Positions 36,171 through 43,862 of a DNA stretch of 64,000 nt are shown here, in pieces. The first letter of the stretch is position 1. Each line of letters begins with the position of its first letter. The notes under the pieces are model-generated. The model was not told where the DNA came from. It was given only the letters and a program-made list of their open reading frames with translations, and did no database searches. This DNA is from a bacterium 0.1xD8-71 (GTDB taxonomy: Bacteria; Bacillota; Clostridia; Lachnospirales; Lachnospiraceae): NCBI GenBank assembly GCA_003612405.1, contig RAYR01000018.1:1-64000 (forward strand). The letters run 5' to 3'. Both the position numbers and the translations under genes were made by a program.

Positions 36171-37502
36171 TTGGAGGAATCTTTACTCAAGAGAATTTTA
36201 CCGCACAGTATGGAGGCGGAACAGTCTGTCATCGGTTCTATGATTATGGACAGGGAAGCGATCGTGGTAGCAGCTGAGATTGTGCTGGGAGAGGATTTTT
36301 ATAACAAACAGTACGGAACCCTCTTTGACGCGATGGTGGAACTCAACGATGAGGGTAAACCGGTAGATCTGGTGACGTTGCAGGATAGATTGAAAGAAAA
36401 GGATGTGCCCCCGGAGGTGAGCAGCCTGGAGTTTATCCGTGACCTGATTACTGCGGTGCCGACTTCCGCAAATATAAAATATTATGCCAATATCGTGGCG
36501 GAAAAAGCAACTCTTCGGAGACTGATCCGCATTAACGAGGAAATTGCCAATACCTGTTATGTGGGCAAAGAGAGCCTGGAAAATATTCTGGAGGACACAG
36601 AGAAACGGGTTTTTGATCTGATACAGCGAAGGAACAGTGATGAGTTTGTTCCCATCAGACAGATTGTCATGAACGCTATGGATAATATCGAGCGGGCATC
36701 CCATAATAAAGGCAATGTTACCGGTGTGGCAACCGGTTTCCTGGATCTTGATTATAAGACAGCCGGTATGCAGCCTTCCGATCTCATTCTGGTGGCTGCC
36801 AGACCATCTATGGGAAAGACGGCCTTTGTCTTAAATGTGGCTGAATACGTGGCATTTAAGCAGAATAAGACTGTGGCAATCTTCAGTTTGGAGATGTCAA
36901 AGGAACAGCTGGTCAACCGACTTTTTTCCATGGAGTCCCGCGTAGACTCCCAGCATCTCAGGACGGGTAACCTCTCTGATGTCGAGTGGGAAAAGCTGAT
37001 TGAGAGTGCGGCGGTGATTGGCAAGTCGAATCTGATTATTGACGATACGCCCGGTATCAGCATTTCCGAGATGCGCTCCAAGTGCCGTAAGTATAAATTG
37101 GAGCATAATCTGGAAATGATCATTATTGACTATTTACAGTTGATGTCCGGAAGCGGCAGATCTACAGATTCCAGACAGCAGGAGATTTCGGATATTTCCC
37201 GTTCCTTAAAGGCATTGGCCAGAGAGCTTCGAGTGCCGGTGATTGCGCTGTCACAGCTTTCCAGGGCAGTGGAGCAAAGACCGGATCACAGACCGATGCT
37301 GTCAGACCTGCGTGAGTCGGGGGCCATCGAGCAGGACGCCGATGTAGTCATGTTCATTTACCGGGATGATTATTATAACAAGGATACAGAGAAGAAGGGA
37401 ATTGCGGAGATTATTATTGCAAAACAGAGAAACGGACCAATCGGTACGGTAGAACTGGTATGGCTGCCGGATTATACCAAATTTGCGAATTTACAAAAAT
37501 AA
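36171..37502 (+). CDS. dnaB: Replicative DNA helicase DnaB
   Basis: 443-aa hexameric fork helicase (called DnaC in Bacillus). N-terminal primase-interacting domain (PHSMEAEQSVIGSMIMD), RecA-like motor with Walker A ARPSMGKTAFVLN and Walker B MIIIDYLQLMSG, plus the ARP-finger region near the end. The start is TTG 36171 behind AGGTGA; no in-frame ATG gives a full N-terminus. No intein is present in the P-loop, a frequent insertion site. Confidence 0.95.
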   Translation: MEESLLKRILPHSMEAEQSVIGSMIMDREAIVVAAEIVLGEDFYNKQYGTLFDAMVELNDEGKPVDLVTLQDRLKEKDVPPEVSSLEFIRDLITAVPTSANIKYYANIVAEKATLRRLIRINEEIANTCYVGKESLENILEDTEKRVFDLIQRRNSDEFVPIRQIVMNAMDNIERASHNKGNVTGVATGFLDLDYKTAGMQPSDLILVAARPSMGKTAFVLNVAEYVAFKQNKTVAIFSLEMSKEQLVNRLFSMESRVDSQHLRTGNLSDVEWEKLIESAAVIGKSNLIIDDTPGISISEMRSKCRKYKLEHNLEMIIIDYLQLMSGSGRSTDSRQQEISDISRSLKALARELRVPVIALSQLSRAVEQRPDHRPMLSDLRESGAIEQDADVVMFIYRDDYYNKDTEKKGIAEIIIAKQRNGPIGTVELVWLPDYTKFANLQK

Positions 37503-37519
37503 AATACACAGGCATTTAC

Positions 37520-37560
37520 AAAAGAGACGAGTCAGGAGTGGCGGCGTCTCTTTTATTATT
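37520..37560 (+). terminator. Rho-independent terminator after dnaB
   Basis: AAAAGAGACG (37520-37529) pairs with CGTCTCTTTT (37545-37554), followed by ATTATT. Confidence 0.8.
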
Positions 37561-37589
37561 AGAAATGATAACTGGAAAGGAGAAACAAT

Positions 37590-38336
37590 ATGGGAGAAAA
37601 CACAATTTACTACATATCGGAGGCTGCAAAAAAGGTACAGGTGGAAACACATGTGCTGCGCTATTGGGAGGACGAGCTGCAATTGGCCATTAAGCGCAAT
37701 GAGATGGGACATCGTTGTTATACCGCCGGAGATATCGAACAGTTACAACGGATTAAACTGTTAAAAGAACAGGGATTGCAGCTGAAGGCAATACGTACGG
37801 TCCTGCGGGGCGGCGGGGGGATTATTGCTGCGGCTGATAAATCCGGGCAGGAAAACATAGACGAGGTATTGACGAAAGAGCAGGTACCGGAAAAAAAGGA
37901 TCAGAATATGGAAAGACAAAAAGAAGAAAGTATGGAACATAAGGTGGAGGATATGGTCATGAAAAAGGCAAAGAAGTATATGGTTACCCTTTCTAAAGGG
38001 AAGGAGCCGATCATAGAGACACCAGGAGAAAGCCTGTCAGAATATACAGTACAGGAGGATATGGACAGAACGCAGAAGGCGGCGAGGCTGCAATATCTTT
38101 TGCAGCATATGGTTACGGAGGCTGTCAAGACGGCTAATCAGGAGATGTGCACAGAAATTAAGGAGAGTATCCTAAAAGAGTTGGATTATCAGTTCAGACA
38201 GCAGGAAGAACGGGATGAAGAGCATTGGAAACAGGAGGAGGAACACTATCGGAAGATTGATGAGATGATAAGACAAAGACACCTGATTAAGGAAAAACTG
38301 CCTAAAGGCAAAAGAAAATCCCCTATCAATCTTTGA
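37590..38336 (+). CDS. MerR-type regulator with coiled-coil tail
   Basis: 248 aa. The N-terminal winged helix (about 5-75; IYYISEAAKKVQVETHVLRY and RCYTAGDIEQLQRIKLLKEQ) is a MerR DNA-binding domain; the remainder is highly charged, Glu/Lys-rich helix likely to form a coiled coil, with no effector-binding Cys cluster. AAAGGAG precedes ATG 37590. The last codons and the stop lie inside the terminator hairpin at 38317. Target genes cannot be inferred. Confidence 0.82.
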   Translation: MGENTIYYISEAAKKVQVETHVLRYWEDELQLAIKRNEMGHRCYTAGDIEQLQRIKLLKEQGLQLKAIRTVLRGGGGIIAAADKSGQENIDEVLTKEQVPEKKDQNMERQKEESMEHKVEDMVMKKAKKYMVTLSKGKEPIIETPGESLSEYTVQEDMDRTQKAARLQYLLQHMVTEAVKTANQEMCTEIKESILKELDYQFRQQEERDEEHWKQEEEHYRKIDEMIRQRHLIKEKLPKGKRKSPINL

Positions 38337-38345
38337 TAGGGGATT
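38317..38345. terminator. Bidirectional terminator overlapping the merR stop codon
   Basis: Perfect 13-bp stem (38317-38329 with 38333-38345) and a 3-nt loop. Read on the minus strand it is followed by TTTTCTTTTG, a good tail for the ferredoxin gene. On the + strand the tail is poor. The merR stop TGA (38334-38336) is within the stem. Confidence 0.85.
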
Positions 38346-38354
38346 GTAGGATCA

Positions 38355-38525
38355 TTAACCCTGAGAGATAGAACCTGTCGGGCAAACACCTGCACAAGAT
38401 CCGCAATCGATGCACTTAGCAGGGTCGATCTCGAATTTGCCATCTCCCATGCTGATAGCGCCTACCGGGCACTGAGCCTCACATGCGCCGCATGATACAC
38501 AAGCGTCACTAATTACATATGCCAT
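38355..38525 (-). CDS. 2[4Fe-4S] ferredoxin
   Basis: 56-aa clostridial-type ferredoxin with two CxxCxxCxxxCP clusters: CVSCGACEAQCPVGAI and CIDCGSCAGVCPTGSI. A low-potential electron carrier for PFOR, hydrogenase or radical-SAM enzymes. AGGAGG lies upstream of the ATG at 38525. It has its own promoter and so is probably a separate unit from pflA, though it is a plausible electron donor to that radical-SAM enzyme. Confidence 0.95.
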   Translation of the reverse strand: MAYVISDACVSCGACEAQCPVGAISMGDGKFEIDPAKCIDCGSCAGVCPTGSISQG

Positions 38526-38560
38526 AACAATTATCCTCCTTGAAAATAAGACTGTTTGAA

Positions 38561-38621
38561 ATTGATATATATTTATCAATTACCTACATCTTATTCTAAT
38601 ATAAATGCAATAAATATACAA
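38561..38621 (-). promoter_or_regulatory. Ferredoxin promoter and palindromic leader
   Basis: On the minus strand: -35 TTGTAT (38616-38621), 17-nt spacer, -10 TAGAAT (38593-38598). Downstream, within the leader, AATTGATA and TATCAATT (about 38561-38582) form a perfect 8-bp inverted repeat with an AT loop, an operator or mRNA hairpin. Confidence 0.65.
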
Positions 38622-38668
38622 GGGTAAAGTGTGGAAACGGCCGTATAATTGCCGATTGATATTGTGCC

Positions 38669-39445
38669 CTACTCCTCGTGATGGTTCTTTATGCCAAGCT
38701 CCTCACGGCGTTTGCGGATACCGCCCAGAATGACTTTCTTTTTCTCTACCAGTTTATCCTTATCCATTTGCGGAACACCGGCAAGTTTGTATTTCATACC
38801 CAGTTTCTCATACTTCGATTCACCCATGGTGTGATAAGGAAGCGCGTCAAGGGCCTTTAAGTTGGTGAAGGCACCGATAAAATATCCCAGCTGGTAGAGG
38901 TATTTGTCATCATCTGTAATTCCCGGAACAATAACATGGCGAATCCACATATCAACCTGCTTCTCGTTCAGATATTCGGCAAAGGCCAGGATTCCCTCAT
39001 TGGGCTGAGAAGTAAGCTCCTTGTGCTTTTCCGGATCGATATGTTTGATATCAAGCATGACCAGATCTGTTAAGGTCATCAGCTTATCCAGTTTGGCAAG
39101 CCATTCGGGATTGGCATTTTTCTTGTATGCGATACCAGAGGAATCAATACAGGTATGCACGTTATTAGCCTTGGCGATGGTGAACAGGTCAATTAGAAAA
39201 TCTACCTGCATCAGAGGTTCTCCGCCGGTGACGGTAATGCCGCCGCCTTTGTAAAATGCCTCATTCCGTTTGTATTGTTCAAAAATATATTCCGGCTCCA
39301 TCAGTGTGCCGCCGTTCATTTCCCAGGTATCGGGATTATGACAGTAGGCACAACGCATAGGACATCCCTGGACAAAGACCACAAAACGCGTTCCGGGACC
39401 GTCTACGGTGCCAAAGCTCTCTAAAGAATGTATTCTGCCCTGCAT
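38669..39445 (-). CDS. pflA: Pyruvate formate-lyase activating enzyme
   Basis: 258-aa radical-SAM enzyme that installs the glycyl radical on pyruvate formate-lyase. The [4Fe-4S]/SAM motif is CPMRCAYCHNP (CxxxCxxC) near residue 30, preceded by the family's FGTVDGPGTRFVVF; GGEPLMQ and DLVMLDIKHID follow. Start ATG at 39445 with AGGCAGG upstream. It lies downstream of the split PFL genes but behind a terminator (39528-39565), so it probably has its own start site; TATACT is present about 40 nt before the gene. Its substrate glycine here is on the separate 80-aa protein. Confidence 0.95.
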   Translation of the reverse strand: MQGRIHSLESFGTVDGPGTRFVVFVQGCPMRCAYCHNPDTWEMNGGTLMEPEYIFEQYKRNEAFYKGGGITVTGGEPLMQVDFLIDLFTIAKANNVHTCIDSSGIAYKKNANPEWLAKLDKLMTLTDLVMLDIKHIDPEKHKELTSQPNEGILAFAEYLNEKQVDMWIRHVIVPGITDDDKYLYQLGYFIGAFTNLKALDALPYHTMGESKYEKLGMKYKLAGVPQMDKDKLVEKKKVILGGIRKRREELGIKNHHEE

Positions 39446-39527
39446 AATTATAACCTGCCTTTCTATCCATGATAACAATAGTATACTCTTTATAAAGACA
39501 AAAAACCAGACAGTTTGTAATTTTCAT

Positions 39528-39565
39528 AGAAAAAGGAGCCAACCGGAAGTCCGGTCAGCCCCTTA
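39528..39565 (-). terminator. Rho-independent terminator of the split PFL operon
   Basis: On the minus strand: AAGGGGCTGACCGG pairs (one bulge, two mismatches) with CCGGTTGGCTCCTT, loop ACTT, followed by a T-run. It separates the PFL genes from pflA. Confidence 0.8.
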
Positions 39566-39591
39566 AAGAATACTAGCTCTTACGCTTATCC

Positions 39592-39641
39592 CGAGTCCGC
39601 GAAGCGGAACTCGCAAGGTTAATTCCGCAGGAATTTACCTT
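39592..39641 (-). repeat. Twin-hairpin repeat after the PFL radical subunit
   Basis: In transcript order: AT-rich hairpin (AAGGTAAATTCC-TGC-GGAATTAACCTT, 39615-39641) beginning 3 nt after the stop codon, then GC-rich hairpin (CGAGTTCCGC-TTC-GCGGACTCG, 39592-39613). Same family as 1-128 and 52150-52256; stem sequences differ but pairing is kept. Confidence 0.85.
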
Positions 39642-39643
39642 TG

Positions 39644-39886
39644 TTAAACACTCTCATGGAATGTACGAGAGATAACGTCTGCCTGCTGTTCCGGTGTTAA
39701 CTTGATGAAGTTAACTGCATAACCGGATACGCGGATTGTCAACTGAGGATAGTTCTCAGGATGCTTCTGAGCATCTAATAATGTATCTCTGTTGAGTACG
39801 TTAACGTTAAGGTGATGGCCGCCTTTTGTTGCATAACCATCTAATAAAGAAACTAAGTTATCTACCTGAGCATTTGCTGCTGCCAT
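39644..39886 (-). CDS. Separate glycyl-radical subunit of pyruvate formate-lyase
   Basis: 80-aa protein equal to the C-terminal glycyl-radical domain of [12 protein letters not shown] near residue 10, [26 protein letters not shown] with the radical Gly at position 55, and a final helix [11 protein letters not shown]. It starts where the large PFL protein (40258-42297) stops, so together they restore a full enzyme (679 + 80 residues). It has its own AGGAGG site and ATG. It resembles GrcA/YfiD 'spare parts', but here the partner has no radical domain of its own, so it should be an essential subunit (inference). Hairpins flank it on both sides. Confidence 0.9.
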   Translation of the reverse strand: MAAANAQVDNLVSLLDGYATKGGHHLNVNVLNRDTLLDAQKHPENYPQLTIRVSGYAVNFIKLTPEQQADVISRTFHESV

Positions 39887-39921
39887 TGTTTTGTCCTCCT
39901 ATAATATAATTTGGTTATGGT

Positions 39922-39969
39922 ATTGAGCCATACACTCGTGAGCGCGTTGCTTCGCAACTATGGCTCAAT
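39922..39969 (-). other. Three-way-junction-like hairpin between small PFL genes
   Basis: An 11-bp perfect outer stem (39922-39932 with 39959-39969) encloses two small hairpins (CTC-GT-GAG and GTTGC-TTC-GCAAC). It starts 2 nt after the stop codon of the 66-aa gene on the minus strand. Not followed by a T-run, so probably a stability or processing element. Confidence 0.7.
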
Positions 39970-39970
39970 G

Positions 39971-40171
39971 CTATTTAAAATCATCCAGTCCCTCGTGGAG
40001 AGTTGGAACACTACAGGCCAATGGGGTACGGGAGCAATCCGTGCACCCCATGGTCTGAATATTTGATTCCTGCGCTTTGTCATCGACTTCCACATTCACA
40101 TGTCCGACACCCTGTGCCATCCCGGAATCCATCATCTTAACAAAGTCATCAATCATTTTTTTGTCATCCAT
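39971..40171 (-). CDS. 66-aa Cys-rich protein, partial homologue of the PFL radical subunit
   Basis: Not a known family to me. Residues 10-29 (FVKMMDSGMAQGVGHVNVEV) align without gaps to residues 11-30 of the radical subunit, sharing V, D, G, H, N, V, V. In place of the radical loop there is a tail with CTDCSRTPLAC (CxxC-x6-C), which could bind metal or form disulfides. AGGAGG 8 nt before ATG shows that it is translated. It lies between the two PFL pieces in the same operon. Possible roles: docking cap, assembly or protection factor for the large subunit (inference). Confidence 0.7.
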   Translation of the reverse strand: MDDKKMIDDFVKMMDSGMAQGVGHVNVEVDDKAQESNIQTMGCTDCSRTPLACSVPTLHEGLDDFK

Positions 40172-40196
40172 ATATTATTTCCTCCTTTTATATCTC

Positions 40197-40255
40197 TGGA
40201 AAAAAATCTGCCATATATGGATTTTTTTCCGATCAACGAAAAATATTCATTGATC
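40197..40255 (-). other. Two hairpins after the large PFL gene
   Basis: GATCAA/TTGATC (40231-40255), beginning 2 nt after the stop codon, then a longer AT-rich hairpin with GGAAAAAAAT/ATTTTTTTCC arms and an inner CCATA/TATGG stem (about 40197-40230). They precede the ribosome-binding site of the 66-aa gene. Possible attenuator or processing site. Confidence 0.65.
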
Positions 40256-40257
40256 AC

Positions 40258-42297
40258 TTATTTATTAAGATCCACTTCGATATCGCCTGCAAATACCTGA
40301 TCTTCTTTACCAAGAGCACCAGGAATGATGGTGAAGGTATTGGAGATACCATCCTGTGCATCGTTGAACGGAAGTTTGGATACAGAAGATAAGGAAGCAA
40401 CTGCACCATGAGTATCGCGTCCATGCATCGGGTTAGCACCAGGAGCAAAAGGCTGACCTTTCTTACGTCCGTCAGGGGTGTTACCTGTAGCCTTACCGTA
40501 AGTTACGTTGGAAGTAATGGTAAGGATGGAAGTTGTCGGAACACCTTCTCTGTAGGTGTGATGTCTTCTGATGGCGGTCATGAACTTGTGCACAATCTCC
40601 TGAGCAATTTCATCTACGCGGTCATCGTCGTTACCATATTTCGGGAACTCACCGGTGGTCTTGAAGTCAACGATGATACCGTCTTCGTCTCTGATAGGCT
40701 CAACCTTGGCATACTTGATAGCGGACAGGGAGTCAGCTACGATGGAAAGGCCTGCAACACCAGTTGCGAAGTAACGTTTAACGTTTCTGTCATGAAGAGC
40801 CATCTCTGCTCTCTCATAGCAGTATTTGTCATGCATGTAGTGGATAATGTTCAATGTGTTTACATATACATCTGCCTGCCACTCTAACATGTCAATAAAT
40901 TTATCCATAACGTCATCGTAATCGAGAACGTCACCGGTAACAGGACGATACTTAGGACCAACCTGTTTCTTGGTAACTTCATCAATACCACCGTTTAAAG
41001 CGTATAACAGACACTTGGCAACGTTAGCACGTGCGCCGAAGAACTGCATTTCTTTACCGATAACCATGGAAGATACGCAGCATGCGATACCGTAGTCATC
41101 ACCATGAGTCACTCTCATCAGATCATCGTTCTCATACTGGATGGAAGAAGTCTGGATGGACATCTTAGCACAGTATTTCTTCCATGCCTCAGGAAGCCTT
41201 GTGGACCAGAGAACTGTTAAGTTGGGCTCCGGAGAAGGTCCTAAGTTGGTTAATGTGTGCAGATAACGGAAGCTCATCTTTGTTACCATCGGACGACCGT
41301 CAACACCAACACCACCGAGAGACTCGGTTACCCATACCGGATCGCCAGCGAAAATCTGGTTGTACTCAGGTGTACGGGCAAATTTGATCAGTCTCAGTTT
41401 CATGATGAAGTGATCAACGAACTCCTGGATCTGCTGCTCTGTGAAGGTACCGTTAGCCAGATCTCTTTCAGCATAGATATCAAGGAAAGTAGATGTACGG
41501 CCAAGGGACATAGCTGCACCGTTCTGTTCTTTTACAGCGCAAAGATATCCAAAATAAGTAGCCTGGATAGCTTCCTGTACGTTAGAAGCGGGTTTGGAGA
41601 TATCGCAGCCATAAGAAGCAGCCATTTCTTTCATCAGTTTCAGAGCAACCATCTGCTCGGAAAGCTCTTCACGAAGACGGATTACATCATCTGTCATAAC
41701 ACGGCCTGTGGAATCCTTCTGATCCTGCTTATCCTCGATCAGTCTGTCGATACCATACAGAGCAACACGCCTGTAGTCGCCAATGATACGGCCACGGCCG
41801 TAAGCATCCGGAAGACCTGTGATGATGTGGGAAGAACGGCAGGCTCTCATCTCTGCATTATATGCATCGAAACAACCTGCATTGTGTGTCTTTCTGTGAG
41901 TGGAGAAGAACTCGCTGATCTCAGGATCAACTTCGTAACCATTGTCGGAACATGCTTTCTCAGCCATTCTGATACCGCCGTAAGGCTGAAGGGAACGCTT
42001 GAAAGGCTTATCGGTCTGGAAGCCTACGATTGTCTCCTTGCTCTTGTCCAGGTAGCCAGGGCCATGGGATGTGATGGTGGAAACCACCTTGGTGTCCATA
42101 TCAAGTACACCGCCAGCCTCACGTTCCTGTTTCTGTAATTCAAGAACCTGTGCCCATAAGTCTTTTGTGTTCTGTGTAGCTTCGGCTAGGAAGGACTCGT
42201 CACCATCATAAGGATGATAGTTCCTCTGGATAAAGTCACGGACATTGACTTCTTTGTCCCACTTACCGCCTACAAAATCTTTCCATTCTGGTCTCAT
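40258..42297 (-). CDS. pflB: Pyruvate formate-lyase large subunit lacking the glycyl-radical domain
   Basis: 679 aa; converts pyruvate and CoA to formate and acetyl-CoA in anaerobic fermentation. It carries the ten-stranded barrel with the catalytic Cys406-Cys407 pair ([11 protein letters not shown]), pyruvate-site residues in PYGGIRMAE and the usual [20 protein letters not shown] near the end. It stops after [20 protein letters not shown], where one-piece PFL (about 760 aa) continues into the glycyl-radical domain. That domain is supplied by 39644-39886. Clean stop, own downstream genes and ribosome-binding sites argue against a simple frameshift. AGGAGG precedes the ATG. Confidence 0.93.
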   Translation of the reverse strand: MRPEWKDFVGGKWDKEVNVRDFIQRNYHPYDGDESFLAEATQNTKDLWAQVLELQKQEREAGGVLDMDTKVVSTITSHGPGYLDKSKETIVGFQTDKPFKRSLQPYGGIRMAEKACSDNGYEVDPEISEFFSTHRKTHNAGCFDAYNAEMRACRSSHIITGLPDAYGRGRIIGDYRRVALYGIDRLIEDKQDQKDSTGRVMTDDVIRLREELSEQMVALKLMKEMAASYGCDISKPASNVQEAIQATYFGYLCAVKEQNGAAMSLGRTSTFLDIYAERDLANGTFTEQQIQEFVDHFIMKLRLIKFARTPEYNQIFAGDPVWVTESLGGVGVDGRPMVTKMSFRYLHTLTNLGPSPEPNLTVLWSTRLPEAWKKYCAKMSIQTSSIQYENDDLMRVTHGDDYGIACCVSSMVIGKEMQFFGARANVAKCLLYALNGGIDEVTKKQVGPKYRPVTGDVLDYDDVMDKFIDMLEWQADVYVNTLNIIHYMHDKYCYERAEMALHDRNVKRYFATGVAGLSIVADSLSAIKYAKVEPIRDEDGIIVDFKTTGEFPKYGNDDDRVDEIAQEIVHKFMTAIRRHHTYREGVPTTSILTITSNVTYGKATGNTPDGRKKGQPFAPGANPMHGRDTHGAVASLSSVSKLPFNDAQDGISNTFTIIPGALGKEDQVFAGDIEVDLNK

Positions 42298-42644
42298 TTT
42301 GAAATAACCTCCTATTTAAAATTTTTTAATAATGTTTTGTGGTTAAAACATGCTTATCCAGTACCAATATTATATGTTATAGGAGCTGAAAGAGTCAATA
42401 CAGCCTTTGTACTTTTTCGCATACAAATGCCAAAAATTAACTTAAAATTTTGTGAAAATTGTATGTAAGAAATAAAGGGCACAAAATATTGATAGTCAGG
42501 ATGCAGAAGGGGAAATTTTCTATATTAAAAAGAGCAAGCGAGAAATTGCTTGCACAACATCTACATTCCTATTATAATCAACATGAATAGATTATGCCTA
42601 TTCTAACAGACTATTATTTGTAATGATAAATTGGAGGTGTAAAT
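42298..42644. promoter_or_regulatory. Divergent control region between pflB and the DUF1858 gene
   Basis: Minus-strand pfl promoter: -35 TTGACT (42393-42398), 18-nt spacer, -10 TATAAT (42369-42374), giving a leader of about 65 nt. The leader has a TGTTTT/AAAACA inverted repeat (about 42335-42352) that could be an operator. Toward the DUF1858 side a GCAAGC/GCTTGC hairpin (about 42533-42552) with a T-run on the minus strand insulates the region. The remaining sequence is AT-rich without genes. Confidence 0.65.
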
Positions 42645-42845
42645 ATGGCACAGATCAGTAAAGATACAACTATCGGTGAAGCGCTCAGGATTAATATGGA
42701 TATTGCCCCGGTTCTTATGGAGATTGGCATGCACTGCTTGGGATGTCCGTCTGCCCAGGGAGAGACTCTGGAAGAGGCTGCAATGGTACATGGTATTGCA
42801 ATTGAGGATTTAATGTCCAGGATTGATGCGGTTACAGGCGCGTAA
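42645..42845 (+). CDS. DUF1858 (hybrid-cluster-associated disulfide) protein
   Basis: 66 aa. [20 protein letters not shown] carries the family's CxxC pair, and [20 protein letters not shown] the preceding helix. The family is found with hybrid-cluster proteins and other anaerobic redox enzymes; the exact role is unknown. GGAGGTG before ATG 42645 and a terminator just after. It is divergent from the PFL operon, so a link to radical-enzyme redox homeostasis is only suggestive. Confidence 0.9.
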   Translation: MAQISKDTTIGEALRINMDIAPVLMEIGMHCLGCPSAQGETLEEAAMVHGIAIEDLMSRIDAVTGA

Positions 42846-42869
42846 AAGAATACTGATTCATGAAAGATA

Positions 42870-42901
42870 AAACGCACGGGAACGATTTCCGTGCGTTTTT
42901 G
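42870..42901 (+). terminator. Rho-independent terminator
   Basis: AAACGCACGG (42870-42879) pairs with CCGTGCGTTT, followed by TTTGTG; ends the DUF1858 transcript and could also serve mecA on the other strand. Confidence 0.85.
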
Positions 42902-42908
42902 TGTGCCT

Positions 42909-43682
42909 TTATATCTGCGCTAAAACTTCTAAAGCATTATCTTTGATCAGGGGTTCGTAATGCTCCTCCAGATATGCGCTGGTGGCAACTGCGGTTTTTT
43001 CGGTTCTGGCGTATTCTGAAATCAGGCTGCATACGCGGTTGTATTCGTCAGCAGATAAGGAAGCCGGATCCAAAAGAAGAAGATATTTGTCGGATGCTTC
43101 ATCTTTATAAAGAGAATTCATATCCGGATAGGAAGAGGCTGCCACATGAGCCAGTCTTGTTACTTCACGCAGCGAAGGAAAAGAGAACAGTCTGCTAGTG
43201 ATCCTGACGGGGGTGGGTTCTTTGTCGGTTTTGGAAGTACGGCGGCCGGAATTTGAAGCGGATGGCTGTGACGTCTCCTCTGACAGTCCTGATCCGTTCA
43301 TTTTACGAAGCATATTGAGCACCTCATCTGCGCCGTCGGCAAAGCTTTCCATAAGTTCCTCCGTTTCTTCCGCGAATCCGTCCTCGTCATGAACGGAAGG
43401 TGCAAATTTGGAGAAACGGGTATCCAGTTCTTCGGGATCCTCCACTTTGGTGACAATCAGAACGATACACTCGGCATTTAAAGGAATCGCTTCGATCATC
43501 AGCGGGATATCTTCGGCTTCAAAGCCACATTCGTAGGCGGCCTGCTGCATCATATCACGGAAGAGACTCTTGGCTTTTTCGGTACCATAAGCCAGTTCGC
43601 TTATCTTTAACTCTCTGTTAAGCAGATCCTCCCGTGTGAGGGTGCAGCGGATCTGGTGTTCATTTACCTTTTCTATTTTCAT
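42909..43682 (-). CDS. mecA: Adaptor protein MecA
   Basis: 257-aa ClpC adaptor that delivers substrates for ClpCP degradation. N-terminal MKIEKVNEHQIRCTLTREDL binds targets; a Ser/Glu-rich linker (about 120-155) leads to the C-terminal ClpC-binding domain (FSFPSLREVTRLAHV). Start set at ATG (43682) behind AAGGATG; a GTG four codons upstream is less likely. Stands alone between two intergenic regions. Confidence 0.88.
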   Translation of the reverse strand: MKIEKVNEHQIRCTLTREDLLNRELKISELAYGTEKAKSLFRDMMQQAAYECGFEAEDIPLMIEAIPLNAECIVLIVTKVEDPEELDTRFSKFAPSVHDEDGFAEETEELMESFADGADEVLNMLRKMNGSGLSEETSQPSASNSGRRTSKTDKEPTPVRITSRLFSFPSLREVTRLAHVAASSYPDMNSLYKDEASDKYLLLLDPASLSADEYNRVCSLISEYARTEKTAVATSAYLEEHYEPLIKDNALEVLAQI

Positions 43683-43827
43683 TGAGATGTTCACATCCTT
43701 CTTTGTTATATATTATAAAGTAAATTCTGAAGGGATTTACTTTTTGCCATTATATTATACTTTGCGTCAGTTTTAGTCAATAGCGCGCGGAAAGTGTTTA
43801 AAAAATTTTAATAATTTTAGAAATTGC

Positions 43828-43856
43828 TTGCTTTTTTGTCAGATTATGGTTATAAT
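43828..43856 (+). promoter_or_regulatory. Promoter of the 6S-like RNA
   Basis: -35 TTGCTT (43828-43833), 17-nt spacer, -10 TATAAT (43851-43856); predicted start near 43863, with no ribosome-binding site and long ORF following. Confidence 0.75.
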
Positions 43857-43862
43857 CCAACT

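Noticed and set aside
39644-39886. Reading the 80-aa glycyl-radical protein as an ordinary GrcA/YfiD spare part
   Set aside because: GrcA normally accompanies a full-length PFL. Here the adjacent PFL stops exactly before this domain, so a subunit role fits better; a full-length PFL elsewhere in the genome cannot be excluded.
40172-40257. Simple frameshift or nonsense mutation splitting PFL
   Set aside because: The pieces are more than 370 nt apart, with an additional ORF, separate AGGAGG sites and hairpins between; a mutation would leave contiguous coding sequence.
42335-42352. Rex operator in the pfl leader
   Set aside because: The TGTTTT/AAAACA palindrome only loosely resembles the clostridial TTGTTAA-N4-TTAACAA consensus; kept as a generic inverted repeat.
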